21,543 nucleotides of DNA from VXYL01 sp047518105 (GCA_047518105.1 JAKZRQ010000142.1:1-21543); one strand, 5' to 3'; counted from the stretch's first letter, positions 6,691-14,889 are shown. The notes: generated by a model not told the origin, from the sequence alone. Numbers and translations are program-made.

Positions 6691-8196
6691 CCGTCGCCGC
6701 TCGTTCGAAGGCGGAATCGCCAAGGATTCCCGGTATTTCGCCACCGTTCGGCGCGCGACTTGGATGTTCCGCTCCCGGAGGACGGCGGTGATCTTGTTGT
6801 CCGAGAGTGGCTTCTTCGGATTCTCCTGGGATGTGAGTTTCTTGATCAACGCCCGAATAGCCGTGCTGGACACCTCGCCGCCGTTGACCGTGCCCACATG
6901 GCTCGAAAAGAAGTATTTGAGTTCGAAGATGCCGCGCGGAGTCTCCATGTACTTGCGCGTGGTAACCCGCGAGATCGTCGACTCGTGGCGGTCCACGGCG
7001 TCGGCGATATCGGCCAGGACCAGGGGTTGCATGGCCTCTTCGCCGTCTTCCAGGAAGCCGACCTGGCGTTCGGCGATCTTTCCGGCGACCTTGAGCAGCG
7101 TCTCGTTGCGGTATTCGAGGTTCTTGAGGAACCACTTGGCGTCTTGCAGGTTGTCCTTGAGGTACTTGTTGTCGGGACTGGTGTCCGCACGGCGGATCAG
7201 GCCGGCGTACTCTTGGTTGATCGCGATCCGGGGGGCGGCATCGCGGTTCAGCTCCACCGTCCAGCGCCCATTGCGCTTGGTCACCCGCACATCCGGTTCG
7301 ACGTATTCGGTGGCGGCGCCGCCGATGCCTGCACCGGGGCGTGGATTGAGCGTCCGGATGAGGGCTATGACGTCGGCGAGTTCGTCGTCGGCGAGCCGGA
7401 GGCGGCGCGCGAGAGCGACGAATTCCCGATTCGCGAGCAGCCCGAAGTGGTCGCAAACGACGCTGATCGCTTGGTCTCGCCAAGGCGTGTCGCTGGGTAG
7501 CTCGAGGAGTTGGAGCTTCAGACACTCGGCCAGGCTGCGGGCGCCTATACCGGGCGGATCGAAGCTCTGCACGAGTTTGACCACAGCCTCCATCTCGTCG
7601 ATGTCGAAGTCGAGTTCCGCAGGCATGGCGTCGACGAGTTCGGTCGTGGTCGCGGCCAGCATGCCGTCGTCGTTGATGTTGCCGATGACGTTGAGCCCGG
7701 CGAGCCGGTCGCGTTCGGACAAGCGCGCCATGTCGAGCTGCCAACGCAGGTGGTCGAGCAGCGTGTCCGCCGCGCTGTTGCGCTCCTCGAAGCCGGTGTC
7801 GTCTTCGCGGGCAGGTGCCGAAGCCGCCGTGGCCGGTTGGTAGACGTCGTCCCAGGACACGTCCACGGGTAGTTCGTCGGGAATTTCCTCGATGGAGGCC
7901 GGCTCGTCGCCAGGGTCGGCCAATGCGTACTCTGCGTCGACGTCGTCCTCGGTCGCGTCGTCCTCGCTGCCCGCAAAGTCGTCGTCTTGGCCGTCTTCGA
8001 GATCGTTCGCGTCGTCGTCGGCCCAGAGCGAATCGTCCTCGTCCTCCACCATGTCGAGCATGGGATTCGACTCGATCGCTTGGCGTACCTCGACCTTGAG
8101 TTCGAGTGCCGAGAGTTGCATGAGGCGGATCGCTTGCTGGAGCTGCGGCGTCATGGCGAACTGCTGGCCCATTCGCAGCGACAGTGTCTGCTTCAT
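6682..8196 (-). CDS. rpoN: RNA polymerase sigma-54 factor, 504 aa
   Basis: Sigma-54 directs RNA polymerase to -24/-12 promoters and needs an AAA+ activator. The N-terminal activator-interacting region is MKQTLSLRMGQQFAMTPQLQ onward with the Gln/Leu-rich repeat. An acidic region II follows (about 50-100, many Asp/Glu), then the core-binding domain. The C-terminal RpoN box ARRTVAKYRE (481-490) is intact. The length is typical. ATG 8196 overlaps the lptB stop in TGATG; a GTG one codon earlier is possible. It is the last gene of the lpt operon, as in E. coli and Pseudomonas. The usual followers hpf and ptsN are absent, and the abiE remnant takes their place. Confidence 0.97.
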   Translation of the reverse strand: MKQTLSLRMGQQFAMTPQLQQAIRLMQLSALELKVEVRQAIESNPMLDMVEDEDDSLWADDDANDLEDGQDDDFAGSEDDATEDDVDAEYALADPGDEPASIEEIPDELPVDVSWDDVYQPATAASAPAREDDTGFEERNSAADTLLDHLRWQLDMARLSERDRLAGLNVIGNINDDGMLAATTTELVDAMPAELDFDIDEMEAVVKLVQSFDPPGIGARSLAECLKLQLLELPSDTPWRDQAISVVCDHFGLLANREFVALARRLRLADDELADVIALIRTLNPRPGAGIGGAATEYVEPDVRVTKRNGRWTVELNRDAAPRIAINQEYAGLIRRADTSPDNKYLKDNLQDAKWFLKNLEYRNETLLKVAGKIAERQVGFLEDGEEAMQPLVLADIADAVDRHESTISRVTTRKYMETPRGIFELKYFFSSHVGTVNGGEVSSTAIRALIKKLTSQENPKKPLSDNKITAVLRERNIQVARRTVAKYRESLAIPPSNERRRLV

Positions 8197-8951
8197 CACA
8201 ATTCGAACATTTCGCCGAGATAGACCCTTCGAACCGTCTCGTTCGATAGTATGGCGTCGGGCTCGCCTTCGGCAATCAGGTGGCCTTCGTTGACGATGTA
8301 GGCGCGGTCGCAGATGTCGAGGGTCTCGCGCACGTTGTGGTCGGTGATCAGGATGCCGATGCCGCGTCCGGCAAGGCTGCGGATCTCGTCCTTCAAGGCA
8401 CTGACGGAGATCGGATCGATGCCGGCGAAAGGTTCGTCGAGGAGCATGAACCGAGGGCCCCCGGCCAGTGCCCGGGCGATCTCCACCCGACGTCGCTCGC
8501 CTCCCGATAGACGTTCCCCGATGTTGTCGTGAATCCCTTCCAAGCGGAAGTCGCGCAGCAGGTCGCGAACGAGTTGCCGTTGGCCCGCCCGGTCGAGGTC
8601 GGGCCGCAACTCGGCGACGGCAAGCAGATTGTTCTCGACGCTGAGCTTGCGGAAGACGCTGGCTTCCTGGGGGAGATAGCCGATTCCGGCTCGGGCTCGT
8701 CGGTGCATGGGAACGCGGCTGAGATCTTCACCGTCGATATGGATGCTGCCGGCGTCCGCCTTGATGAGTCCAAGGATCATGTAGAAACAGGTGGTCTTGC
8801 CGGCGCCGTTGGGACCGAGGAGACCCACGACTTCGCCGCTGTCGACGGTCAGGGCGACGTCCTCGACCACGTTTCTGCCCCGGTAGCGCTTCTTCAGACC
8901 GCTGGCGCGCAGCCGCGCCGTCGCCGGGTGCACGGTTAGTCCGACTCGCAT
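8196..8951 (-). CDS. lptB: LPS export ABC transporter ATP-binding protein LptB, about 251 aa
   Basis: ATPase of the LptB2FG complex that extracts LPS from the inner membrane and pushes it along the LptC-LptA bridge. Counting from ATG 8951, Walker A GPNGAGKTT is at 46-54. Then come the Q-loop region (YLPQEASVFRKLSVENNL), signature LSGGERRR, Walker B FMLLDEPFAGID and the H-loop TDHNVRE. The C-terminus VRRVYLGEMFEL is the usual LptB end. The frame is open upstream to 9041, but that is lptA sequence. Real candidate starts are ATG 8951 (overlapping lptA by 16 bases) or GTG 8933, two bases after the lptA stop. It overlaps rpoN at its end, so translation is coupled through the operon. Confidence 0.96.
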   Translation of the reverse strand: MRVGLTVHPATARLRASGLKKRYRGRNVVEDVALTVDSGEVVGLLGPNGAGKTTCFYMILGLIKADAGSIHIDGEDLSRVPMHRRARAGIGYLPQEASVFRKLSVENNLLAVAELRPDLDRAGQRQLVRDLLRDFRLEGIHDNIGERLSGGERRRVEIARALAGGPRFMLLDEPFAGIDPISVSALKDEIRSLAGRGIGILITDHNVRETLDICDRAYIVNEGHLIAEGEPDAILSNETVRRVYLGEMFEL

Positions 8952-9580
8952 TCGGAGTCGGCCGACTCCGGGGCGGAGTCGGCCGACTCGGCTGTCGGGG
9001 CCGTTTCGGATCGCGTCGGCGGCGGCAGCGTGAATACGCATCCGGATCGGCAGTCGACGTCGTTCTCAACCATGTCCCAGGTGATCACACCGCCCGCGAA
9101 CTGGCGAGGGCCCTTCGACAGGAAGGCGTTCCCCTCGAATTGGACGCGATCCACGGCAATGGCGTAGTCGATCGTTTGCGCGTGACCGATGACCAACGGT
9201 TCGCCCCGATTGACACATTGGCGAAACCGCGCCGGCTCTCCCGGCCGCCCCTCGGCAACGACGCGGTCGAGCTTGCCATCCTTGTTGGTGATCGTGACTA
9301 GCGACGCGGTGACACGCAGGGTGCCTTGTTCGACTTGAACATTGCCGGAGAGCGTGGAGACGCCGTTCGGATCCGTATCGTACGCACCCTCGTCGGCATG
9401 GATGGACAGGGACTGCTCGGCGTCCTCGGGCAAGCCTGTTGCCGTCTGCGAGACGATGGCGACCAGGCCAGCGGCGAGCAATGGCGCGAGTCGGCTTTCC
9501 GGGCGGGTTGTACGAGCCGTGCGGGACGGCTCGGTCCTCCGGCTACGGTGTGTCGGCGTTGTGCTTGTCTGGTTCAACAA
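8936..9580 (-). CDS. lptA: LPS transport periplasmic protein LptA, 214 aa
   Basis: Periplasmic bridge protein that carries LPS from LptC to the outer-membrane LptD/E. A basic N-terminus and a hydrophobic stretch (LAPLLAAGLVAIVSQTATG, about 32-50) form the signal peptide. The OstA/beta-jellyroll domain follows, with AYDTDPNGVSTLSGNVQVEQ and LDRVVAEGRPGEPARFRQ. The start appears to be TTG 9580, inside the lptC end (38-base overlap); no ATG or GTG is available before the signal peptide. The tail after about residue 186 is low-complexity and acidic (ESADSAPESADSE), encoded by a repeated palindrome. Three cysteines (near 120 and 178-182) are unusual for an LptA. Confidence 0.92.
   Translation of the reverse strand: MLNQTSTTPTHRSRRTEPSRTARTTRPESRLAPLLAAGLVAIVSQTATGLPEDAEQSLSIHADEGAYDTDPNGVSTLSGNVQVEQGTLRVTASLVTITNKDGKLDRVVAEGRPGEPARFRQCVNRGEPLVIGHAQTIDYAIAVDRVQFEGNAFLSKGPRQFAGGVITWDMVENDVDCRSGCVFTLPPPTRSETAPTAESADSAPESADSECESD
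8954..8989. repeat. Two copies of a perfect palindrome inside the lptA 3' end
   Basis: GGAGTCGGCCGACTCC (8954-8969) and GAGTCGGCCGACTC (8976-8989) are self-complementary and lie six bases apart. They encode the ESAD/SAD repeats at the LptA C-terminus, just upstream of the lptB start, and could fold in the mRNA there. Confidence 0.8.
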
Positions 9581-10172
9581 CGATGGAAACCCGTTGGTCC
9601 GTCGACGAGTGGAGCTTCATGCGCCCGGTCGCCAAATCCGCCTCGAAGCTGGCGGCACGGGCGAGAATCGCTTCGGTTTCGATCATAACAGGTCGGTTGG
9701 AGCGGGCGTATTCACGGCTCGGAATGAGGATTAGGGACTGCGCGTGCACGCGGGTGTACCGGTCGTCCTCCCGATTCTGGGTCAACTCGACTTCGCCTGT
9801 CAGCTTCACCTGCTCCTCGCTCTCGCCGGAACCGGTGGAGACCGTTCGGACTTCGCCCGCCAGCGACTCGATATGCCAAGGTGACTTGCCGTCGCGGTGC
9901 AGGTCGAACGCAGGTGCGGTCAAGCGCGAAAGCCCGTCGCGTTCGAAGTAGGCGATGCGGTCTGCGCGCAGTCGATAGTGCAGTGATCCGTCGTCCCGGA
10001 ACTGGGTGATGACGCCGTCCTCCAGGTAGGCGTCCGGCTCGTCCGCGAGTTCCGGCGGCAGATCGGCGTCGCCGAGGTCTCCCGGTGCCCAGAGGACCAC
10101 GATGGCGGCGAAACCGCCAATGGCCGCGACGGCGCCGAGCCGGGTCAGTGTCCGGGGCCGGGCGGTCTCCAT
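9543..10172 (-). CDS. lptC: LPS export protein LptC, 209 aa
   Basis: Bitopic inner-membrane protein that takes LPS from LptB2FG and hands it to LptA. There is one N-terminal membrane anchor (LGAVAAIGGFAAIVVLWAP, about 12-30). The periplasmic jellyroll domain follows, with ITQFRDDGSLHYRLRADRI, an S..W-type stretch (KSPWHIESLAGEV) and LTGEVELTQN. The ATG at 10172 has GGAG six bases upstream. The length is close to E. coli LptC (about 190). It lies 35 bases after kdsC and overlaps lptA. Confidence 0.93.
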   Translation of the reverse strand: METARPRTLTRLGAVAAIGGFAAIVVLWAPGDLGDADLPPELADEPDAYLEDGVITQFRDDGSLHYRLRADRIAYFERDGLSRLTAPAFDLHRDGKSPWHIESLAGEVRTVSTGSGESEEQVKLTGEVELTQNREDDRYTRVHAQSLILIPSREYARSNRPVMIETEAILARAASFEADLATGRMKLHSSTDQRVSIVVEPDKHNADTP

Positions 10173-10207
10173 AAGGGACTCCGAGACGCTCTTCGGGGTG
10201 ACCGAAC

Positions 10208-10768
10208 TCAGCGTTCGATCGGGTCAGCGCGGGCAGACAGCAGCAGGTCGCATATCTCGCGTACCGCGCCGAAGCCACCGGCCGCCCGTGTGACCAAGTC
10301 GGCACGGGCGACCACGGCGGGGTGCGCGTTCGGTACGCCGAAGGACAATCCGACGTGCTCGAACAGCACCAGATCGGCGAGGTCGTCGCCGGCGTAGGCC
10401 ATCTGTGCAAGATCGACCCCGCTCGTTCTCGACACTTCCCGGAGAACGCGAAGCTTGTCCTGGACGCCGGTACGAAGGTAGGCGACGCCGAGTTCGGCGG
10501 CGCGCCGGTCGACGGCTTCCGACCTTCGGCCGCTCACGATGGCGATGGGCACGCCCGCTGCGATGAGCGTCTTCATGGCGCTGCCATCCTGGACGTGGAA
10601 CGCCTTGAACTCGGCCCCGCCCGTTCCGTAGTAGAGCCGCCCGTCGGTCAACACGCCATCGACGTCGAGACCGAGCAACCGGACCTGGCTGGCTCGCTCC
10701 CGAATCGCTTTCGCAACGGTCGCGCGTTCTGAAACGTGTGCGTTCGCCGTGTCAGTCATGTCAGTCAT
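10208..10768 (-). CDS. kdsC: 3-deoxy-D-manno-octulosonate 8-phosphate phosphatase, 186 aa
   Basis: HAD-superfamily phosphatase making free Kdo for the LPS core. Motif I is GLDVDGVLTDG (Asp35/Asp37), motif II VSGRRS (Ser79), Lys105 lies in QDKL and motif III is YAGDDLADL (Asp128/Asp129). The length matches KdsC of enteric bacteria (188). The ATG at 10768 overlaps the antiporter stop (ATGA); a second ATG follows three codons later because ATGACTGAC is duplicated. Its usual partner kdsD (arabinose-5-phosphate isomerase), normally directly upstream, is missing. Confidence 0.95.
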   Translation of the reverse strand: MTDMTDTANAHVSERATVAKAIRERASQVRLLGLDVDGVLTDGRLYYGTGGAEFKAFHVQDGSAMKTLIAAGVPIAIVSGRRSEAVDRRAAELGVAYLRTGVQDKLRVLREVSRTSGVDLAQMAYAGDDLADLVLFEHVGLSFGVPNAHPAVVARADLVTRAAGGFGAVREICDLLLSARADPIER

Positions 10769-11757
10769 GTCAAATGCTGTTGGTGGTACAGGATGACGGT
10801 GTAGCCGATCCACGCGGCCAGCAACACGAGCCCCTCGAACCGCGTGATCACCTTGCGCGAGCCGACGGCGTAGGCGAGCAAAGCCAGCAACGCGGTGAGT
10901 GCGAGCATCATGCCGTAGTCGCGCCACAGCACGCTCACGGCGATGGATTGCGGGTCGAGAAGCGCCGGGATCGCCAGCACCGCGAGGATGTTCAGGATGT
11001 TCGACCCGACGACGTTGCCGATCGCCATTTCAGGATGCCCTTGGCGGGCGGCAGCCACCGTCACCGACAGCTCCGGCAGGCTCGTGCCTACGGCGATGAT
11101 GGTCAAGCCGACGACCAACTCGCTGATGTGGTACTCCTCGGCGATGGTGGACGCAGCAGTCACGAGGACGTGCGCCGAGAGCAGCAGCACCGCCAAGCCA
11201 ATCACGAACCAGGCGCCGGACTTGCGTGTTGTCATGGCGGGCAATTCGTCGAGTTCGGCCTCCAGGTCTTGCGGCTCGTTGCGGGTCCTGACTGCCAGCA
11301 GATAGAGAATCACGGCCAGACCAGCAAGCAACACCAAGCCATCGAGAACACCGAGGTAGAGGTTGAACAGACACCATAACGTCAGCAGCGTGGCGCCGAT
11401 CAGCCAGGGCAGTTCGCGCTTCAGCACGTTCTCGGCGAACGGCAGGGGGCTGACCAGCGCCGTGATGCCGAGCACGAGGCCGATATTGGCGATGTTGGAA
11501 CCGATGGCGTTGCCGATGGCGAGTTGGCCCAAGCCGGCGATGCTCGCTTCGATGCCAACCATGATCTCCGGTGCGGAGGTGCCCACGGCGATCGCGGTCA
11601 GGCCGATAACGATCTTCGACACGCCGAGGTTCTTCGCTGCGGCAGCGGCGGCGTTGACGAAGCGGTCGGCGCTCCAGCCCAAGGCAACGAAGCCGAGTAT
11701 CAGCGTGAGGAAGGGGTACGCCGCTATCGTGGTGTGGAGAGTGTCGATCGGCGCCAT
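10765..11757 (-). CDS. yrbG: Calcium/sodium antiporter, YrbG type, 330 aa
   Basis: K+-dependent Na+/Ca2+ exchanger-related inner-membrane protein with about ten membrane helices in two inverted halves. The duplicated alpha repeats are clear: GTSAPE (59-64) with GNAIGSNIANI (82-92), and GTSLPE (224-229) with GNVVGSNILNI (247-257). A charged cytoplasmic loop lies at about 157-180. The length is typical. It is the first gene of the minus-strand envelope operon and overlaps kdsC by four bases. In E. coli yrbG also leads the kdsD-kdsC-lpt genes, which supports the name. Its physiological role in LPS operons is not settled. Confidence 0.93.
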   Translation of the reverse strand: MAPIDTLHTTIAAYPFLTLILGFVALGWSADRFVNAAAAAAKNLGVSKIVIGLTAIAVGTSAPEIMVGIEASIAGLGQLAIGNAIGSNIANIGLVLGITALVSPLPFAENVLKRELPWLIGATLLTLWCLFNLYLGVLDGLVLLAGLAVILYLLAVRTRNEPQDLEAELDELPAMTTRKSGAWFVIGLAVLLLSAHVLVTAASTIAEEYHISELVVGLTIIAVGTSLPELSVTVAAARQGHPEMAIGNVVGSNILNILAVLAIPALLDPQSIAVSVLWRDYGMMLALTALLALLAYAVGSRKVITRFEGLVLLAAWIGYTVILYHQQHLT

Positions 11758-11886
11758 GCTGGAAGTTCGGAGTCCCGAATCGAAGTTCCCAAGCGTTGTT
11801 GAGGAACCGTCATCATTACATTTGAGCCATGTTCTCGCGACCCTGGAGAATGCGGTAGCTTTTTTCGATCGCGCCGTCAGTCGCGC
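11758..11886. other. 5' region of the antiporter operon, no clear sites
   Basis: Between the antiporter start and the dispersed repeat I see no convincing -35/-10 pair on the minus strand. A T6 run at about 11861-11866 is not preceded by a stem, so it is not a terminator. Confidence 0.3.
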
Positions 11887-12028
11887 CTAGCGTCCTCGAG
11901 CATGCCGAATGTTGACACTTGAGTTGCATACGAACACCGGTGGGCAGCGCTCTTGAACGGCTCGCATTGCGAGACGCGAACGGCTCGTATTCCGAGACGC
12001 GCTCGGCTCGTATTCCGAGACGCACTAG
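11887..12028 (+). repeat. Dispersed intergenic repeat, copy 1 (CTAG-bounded, 142 bp)
   Basis: This stretch starts and ends with CTAG and closely matches 15787-15896. The shared left part contains GAGCATGCCGA, GTTGACACTTG and TACGAACACCGGTGG, and continues to GCTCTTG and ACGGCTCG. The right part is three 23-bp tandem units (11958-12026), each with a CTCG...CGAG mini-stem. It lies between the divergent antiporter and ibaG genes. No protein is convincingly encoded. Confidence 0.85.
11958..12026 (+). repeat. Three 23-bp tandem units inside repeat copy 1
   Basis: Units at 11958-11980, 11981-12003 and 12004-12026 all follow CGGCTCGtATTcCGAGACGC plus three variable bases. The first unit differs from the others at two positions in the loop. 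Confidence 0.9.
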
Positions 12029-12030
12029 TA

Positions 12031-12047
12031 TGTTACCGACCGTAACA
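12031..12047 (+). promoter_or_regulatory. 17-bp inverted repeat upstream of ibaG
   Basis: TGTTAC-CGACC-GTAACA is a perfect six-base inverted repeat with a five-base centre, three bases after repeat copy 1 and about 25 bases upstream of a possible -10 box. It may be an operator; no regulator is known. Confidence 0.35.
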
Positions 12048-12071
12048 CCGAGTAAACACCGCAGTGCGCCG

Positions 12072-12080
12072 TGTTAATCT
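12072..12080 (+). promoter_or_regulatory. Possible extended -10 promoter of ibaG-hisD-zapE
   Basis: TGTTAATCT fits an extended -10 (TG-n-TAATCT), 28 bases before the ibaG ATG. No good -35 is visible. A nearly identical arrangement (TGTTAGAAT) precedes petA. Confidence 0.35.
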
Positions 12081-12107
12081 CAGGCGTTGTCTGGAACAGT
12101 CCACGCC

Positions 12108-12365
12108 ATGATCGAAGACTTGAAGACGCGCATCGTGGAAGCGTTTGCCGACGCGGAGGTCACCGTGGCCGGGGAGGGGAACCGGTTCGAGATACGGATC
12201 GTCGCGGATTGTTTCGAGGGCTTGAGCCGGGTCAAGCGCCAACAGGCCGTGTACGCGGTGATCGCTGATCTGATCGCCTCCGGTGCGGTGCATGCGGTGA
12301 CGATCAGAGCATCGACCCGTTCCGAGAGCTCACGGCACGCGCAGGAGGCGGAGGGAACGCCGTGA
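12108..12365 (+). CDS. ibaG: BolA-family protein, IbaG type, 85 aa
   Basis: Small BolA-like protein that binds a [2Fe-2S] cluster together with a monothiol glutaredoxin and is linked to acid stress and envelope genes. The motif FEGLSRVKRQQAVYA is close to the FxGMSRVKKQQTVY signature of IbaG, and VHAVTI carries the conserved C-terminal His. The length fits the family (about 84-89). ATG 12108 is preferred over an in-frame TTG seven codons earlier. In Pseudomonas-type genomes the gene is followed by murA and hisG; here hisD follows after 69 bases. Confidence 0.88.
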   Translation: MIEDLKTRIVEAFADAEVTVAGEGNRFEIRIVADCFEGLSRVKRQQAVYAVIADLIASGAVHAVTIRASTRSESSRHAQEAEGTP

Positions 12366-12434
12366 CACCTCCGAGTGCAGCCGGGCACGGCTGACCGTGC
12401 GCGGTCGACGCCTGCCGTGCCAACCGCCCTTGGC

Positions 12435-13748
12435 ATGATCCAACGTTTGAACACGACCGATGCGACGTTCGAGAGCCAACTTGACGCGCTGCTGTCGTGG
12501 GAGGCGCGGGAGTCCGACGACGTCGCCCGCATCGCCCGGGACTTCATCGACGATGTGCGCGTCAACGGAGACGAGGCGCTGCTTCGTCTGTCGAGGCGCC
12601 ACGACGGTCTCGACGCCCGGGATATGAGCGAACTCGAACTCGACAAGGGCGAACTCGAACGCAGTCTCGATGCCTTGCCGGTCGCGGACCGGCAAGCCCT
12701 GGCCGTCGCGGCGGACCGGATTCGCGCCTACCACCAGCGCCAGCCCGATGGCGGTTTCGAATACACCGACGAACTCGGCAACGTGCTCGGCCAACGAGTG
12801 ACCGCCTTGGACCGGGTCGGCGTCTACGTGCCCGGGGGTCAAGCCGTCTACCCCTCGACCGTGCTGATGACCGTGGTGCCCGCCCGGGTTGCCGGGGTCG
12901 GCGAAGTGATCGCAACGGTGCCGACCCCGAACGGCGTGCGCAACGACCACGTATTCGCCGCCATGGCCATTGCCGGAGTGGATCGCGTGTTTACCCTCGG
13001 TGGCGCCCAGGCGATCGCCGCGCTCGCCTACGGCACGGAAACCGTGCCCCGGGTGGACAAGATCGTGGGCCCGGGGGGCGCATTCGTGGCTGCGGCCAAG
13101 CGCTTGGTCTTCGGTCCAGCCGGCATCGATCTGATCGCGGGTCCGAGCGAGATTCTCATCATTGCCGACGGCAGCGTCGAGCCCCGGTGGACGGCGTTGG
13201 ACCTGCTGTCCACGGCGGAACACGATGCGGCGGCCCAGGCCATCCTCGTTTCGCCCGCTGTGGACTGTCTCGACCGCGTTCAAGCCGAGATGGAGGCACT
13301 GCTGGCTGATCTGCCTCGAGCAGACGTGATCCGACGCTCCTTGTCCGAGCGGGGCGCGTTCATCGTCGTCCGCGATCTGGCCGAGGCATGCGAGATCGCC
13401 AACCGCGTCGCCCCGGAACACCTGGAACTCGCGTTAAGCGATGCCGAGGCCTGGTTGCCCGCCATCCGTCATGCGGGCGCGGTGTTCCTGGGCGCGTACG
13501 CTGCGGAGGTGTTTGGCGACTACGTTGCCGGGCCCAGCCATGTCCTGCCGACCTTCGGCACGGCGCGCTACGCGTCGCCCCTTGGCGTCTCGGATTTCCA
13601 GAAGCGCACCTCGGTGGTGCGCAGCAGCGCGGAGTCCGTTCAGCCGCTCGCGCGAGTGGCGGCCAACATCGCGGAGGCCGAAGGTCTAGCCGCCCATGCG
13701 CTCGCCGCACGGGCGCGCGTGACCGGGTTCGATGACAACCGCCGTTGA
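12435..13748 (+). CDS. hisD: Histidinol dehydrogenase, 437 aa
   Basis: Catalyses the last two oxidation steps of histidine biosynthesis (histidinol to histidine) with NAD+ and Zn2+. Family stretches include GVYVPGGQAVYPSTVLM, IVGPGGAFVAAAKR and IAGPSEILIIAD. The catalytic pair Glu328/His329 is in APEHLEL. Asp362 (GDYVAGPSHVLPT) and His421 (GLAAHALA) correspond to zinc ligands Asp360/His419 of E. coli HisD, and His263 to His262. The remaining ligand position, Gln259 in E. coli, is Thr260 here (LLSTAEH). The ATG at 12435 gives the usual length. The stop overlaps the zapE start. hisG and hisC, common neighbours, are absent. Confidence 0.95.
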   Translation: MIQRLNTTDATFESQLDALLSWEARESDDVARIARDFIDDVRVNGDEALLRLSRRHDGLDARDMSELELDKGELERSLDALPVADRQALAVAADRIRAYHQRQPDGGFEYTDELGNVLGQRVTALDRVGVYVPGGQAVYPSTVLMTVVPARVAGVGEVIATVPTPNGVRNDHVFAAMAIAGVDRVFTLGGAQAIAALAYGTETVPRVDKIVGPGGAFVAAAKRLVFGPAGIDLIAGPSEILIIADGSVEPRWTALDLLSTAEHDAAAQAILVSPAVDCLDRVQAEMEALLADLPRADVIRRSLSERGAFIVVRDLAEACEIANRVAPEHLELALSDAEAWLPAIRHAGAVFLGAYAAEVFGDYVAGPSHVLPTFGTARYASPLGVSDFQKRTSVVRSSAESVQPLARVAANIAEAEGLAAHALAARARVTGFDDNRR

Positions 13749-14839
13749 CCCCGGAAGAAGCCTATAGCCGCGACGTTCGCGACGGGTTCACCGCTGATCC
13801 TGCGCAGTTTGCCCTGGCGAGCCGATTGACCGACCTCCGAGGGCGGTTGATCGAAGCCGGTTCCGACGGTCCGACCTCGTGGTCCCGGCGCTTGTTCCGG
13901 CGCCGGGCCGAGCCGGTGGAGGGGCTCTACCTGTGGGGTGGCGTCGGACGCGGCAAGACCTACTTGATGGATCTATTCCACGATACCCTGCCGTTCGCCG
14001 CCAAGGAGCGAGCGCACTTCCACCGGTTCATGCAGCGCGTTCACGCGGAGCTCAAGCAATTGTCGGGGCGGAGCAATCCCTTGGGGACGGTGGCCGAACG
14101 GTTTGCGAGCCAGGCGCGCGTGCTCTGTTTCGACGAGTTCTACGTTTCCGATATCGGCGACGCCATGATCTTGAGCGAGTTGCTTGCCGGGCTGTTCGAG
14201 CGCGGTGTCTCCCTGGTCGCAACGTCGAACACCGCGCCCGACGACCTCTACGAAAACGGGCTGCAGCGGCGCCGTTTCCTGCCGGCCATCGACCTCATCA
14301 AACGCCACACGGCAGTGGTTCATGTGGGCGGCGCCGTCGACTATCGCCTGCGCATGCTGCGTCGAACCGACATCTATCGCACAGAAACCGAAACTGCCGA
14401 TACGACTGCGGCTCTGTTGGCGAGCTTTCGCGCGCTATGCCATACCCGGCCGGTGGACAACGAAGAACTGATCGTCAACGGCAGAACCATCCGCGCCCGC
14501 TACTGCGCCGCAGGCGCAGTCTGGTTCGACTTCGATGCGGTCTGCAATGGGCCCCGCAGCCAGAACGACTACATCGAACTGGCGCGTTTGTTCTCCACCG
14601 TGGTGGTGCACGGCGTGCCGGTATTCGTCGCCCGGAACGCCAGTGAGAACGCCGCCCGGCGGTTCATCAGCCTGGTGGACGAATTCTACGACCGCAATGT
14701 CAAGGTCTTGTTCTCGGCGGCAGCGCCCATCGACGCGCTCTACCGAGGTGGTTTGCTGATCAACGAGTTCGAGCGTACCAAGAGTCGGATCAACGAAATG
14801 CAAAGCGACGCATACTTGCGCCGCATGCATCGGTCGTGA
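13745..14839 (+). CDS. zapE: Cell division protein ZapE (AFG1-like ATPase), 364 aa
   Basis: P-loop ATPase that acts at the Z-ring in E. coli during stress and low oxygen, and is related to mitochondrial AFG1/LACE1. Walker A GGVGRGKT is at 65-72 with YLMDLF after it. Walker B VLCFDEF is at 126-132, followed by VSDIGDAMIL; a sensor-like SNTAP (161-165) and the family stretch YENGLQRRRFLPAI (169-182) are present. The start is TTG 13745, sharing TTGA with the hisD stop, so translation depends on coupling. It lies upstream of rplM as in E. coli. An in-frame ATG near the Walker A would lose the N-terminal part and is unlikely. Confidence 0.93.
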   Translation: MTPEEAYSRDVRDGFTADPAQFALASRLTDLRGRLIEAGSDGPTSWSRRLFRRRAEPVEGLYLWGGVGRGKTYLMDLFHDTLPFAAKERAHFHRFMQRVHAELKQLSGRSNPLGTVAERFASQARVLCFDEFYVSDIGDAMILSELLAGLFERGVSLVATSNTAPDDLYENGLQRRRFLPAIDLIKRHTAVVHVGGAVDYRLRMLRRTDIYRTETETADTTAALLASFRALCHTRPVDNEELIVNGRTIRARYCAAGAVWFDFDAVCNGPRSQNDYIELARLFSTVVVHGVPVFVARNASENAARRFISLVDEFYDRNVKVLFSAAAPIDALYRGGLLINEFERTKSRINEMQSDAYLRRMHRS

Positions 14840-14889
14840 AAGCAACCGCATGATGTCGTACAGCGGATTTGAACAAGGCCACGCCAGGG

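Noticed and set aside
6665..8275. A long Arg-rich minus-strand frame overlapping rpoN
   Set aside because: High-GC shadow frame: composition is Arg/Ala/Pro-rich without domains, while the rpoN frame is complete with its RpoN box.
11910..11945. TTGACA in both dispersed repeats as a -35 box
   Set aside because: No -10-like hexamer at 16-18 bases in either copy.
11816..12025. Minus-strand frame starting in repeat copy 1, reading MQLKCQHSACSR and ending ENMAQM
   Set aside because: Could be the tail of a transposase, but I do not recognise it, it has no ribosome site and copy 2 does not keep the frame.
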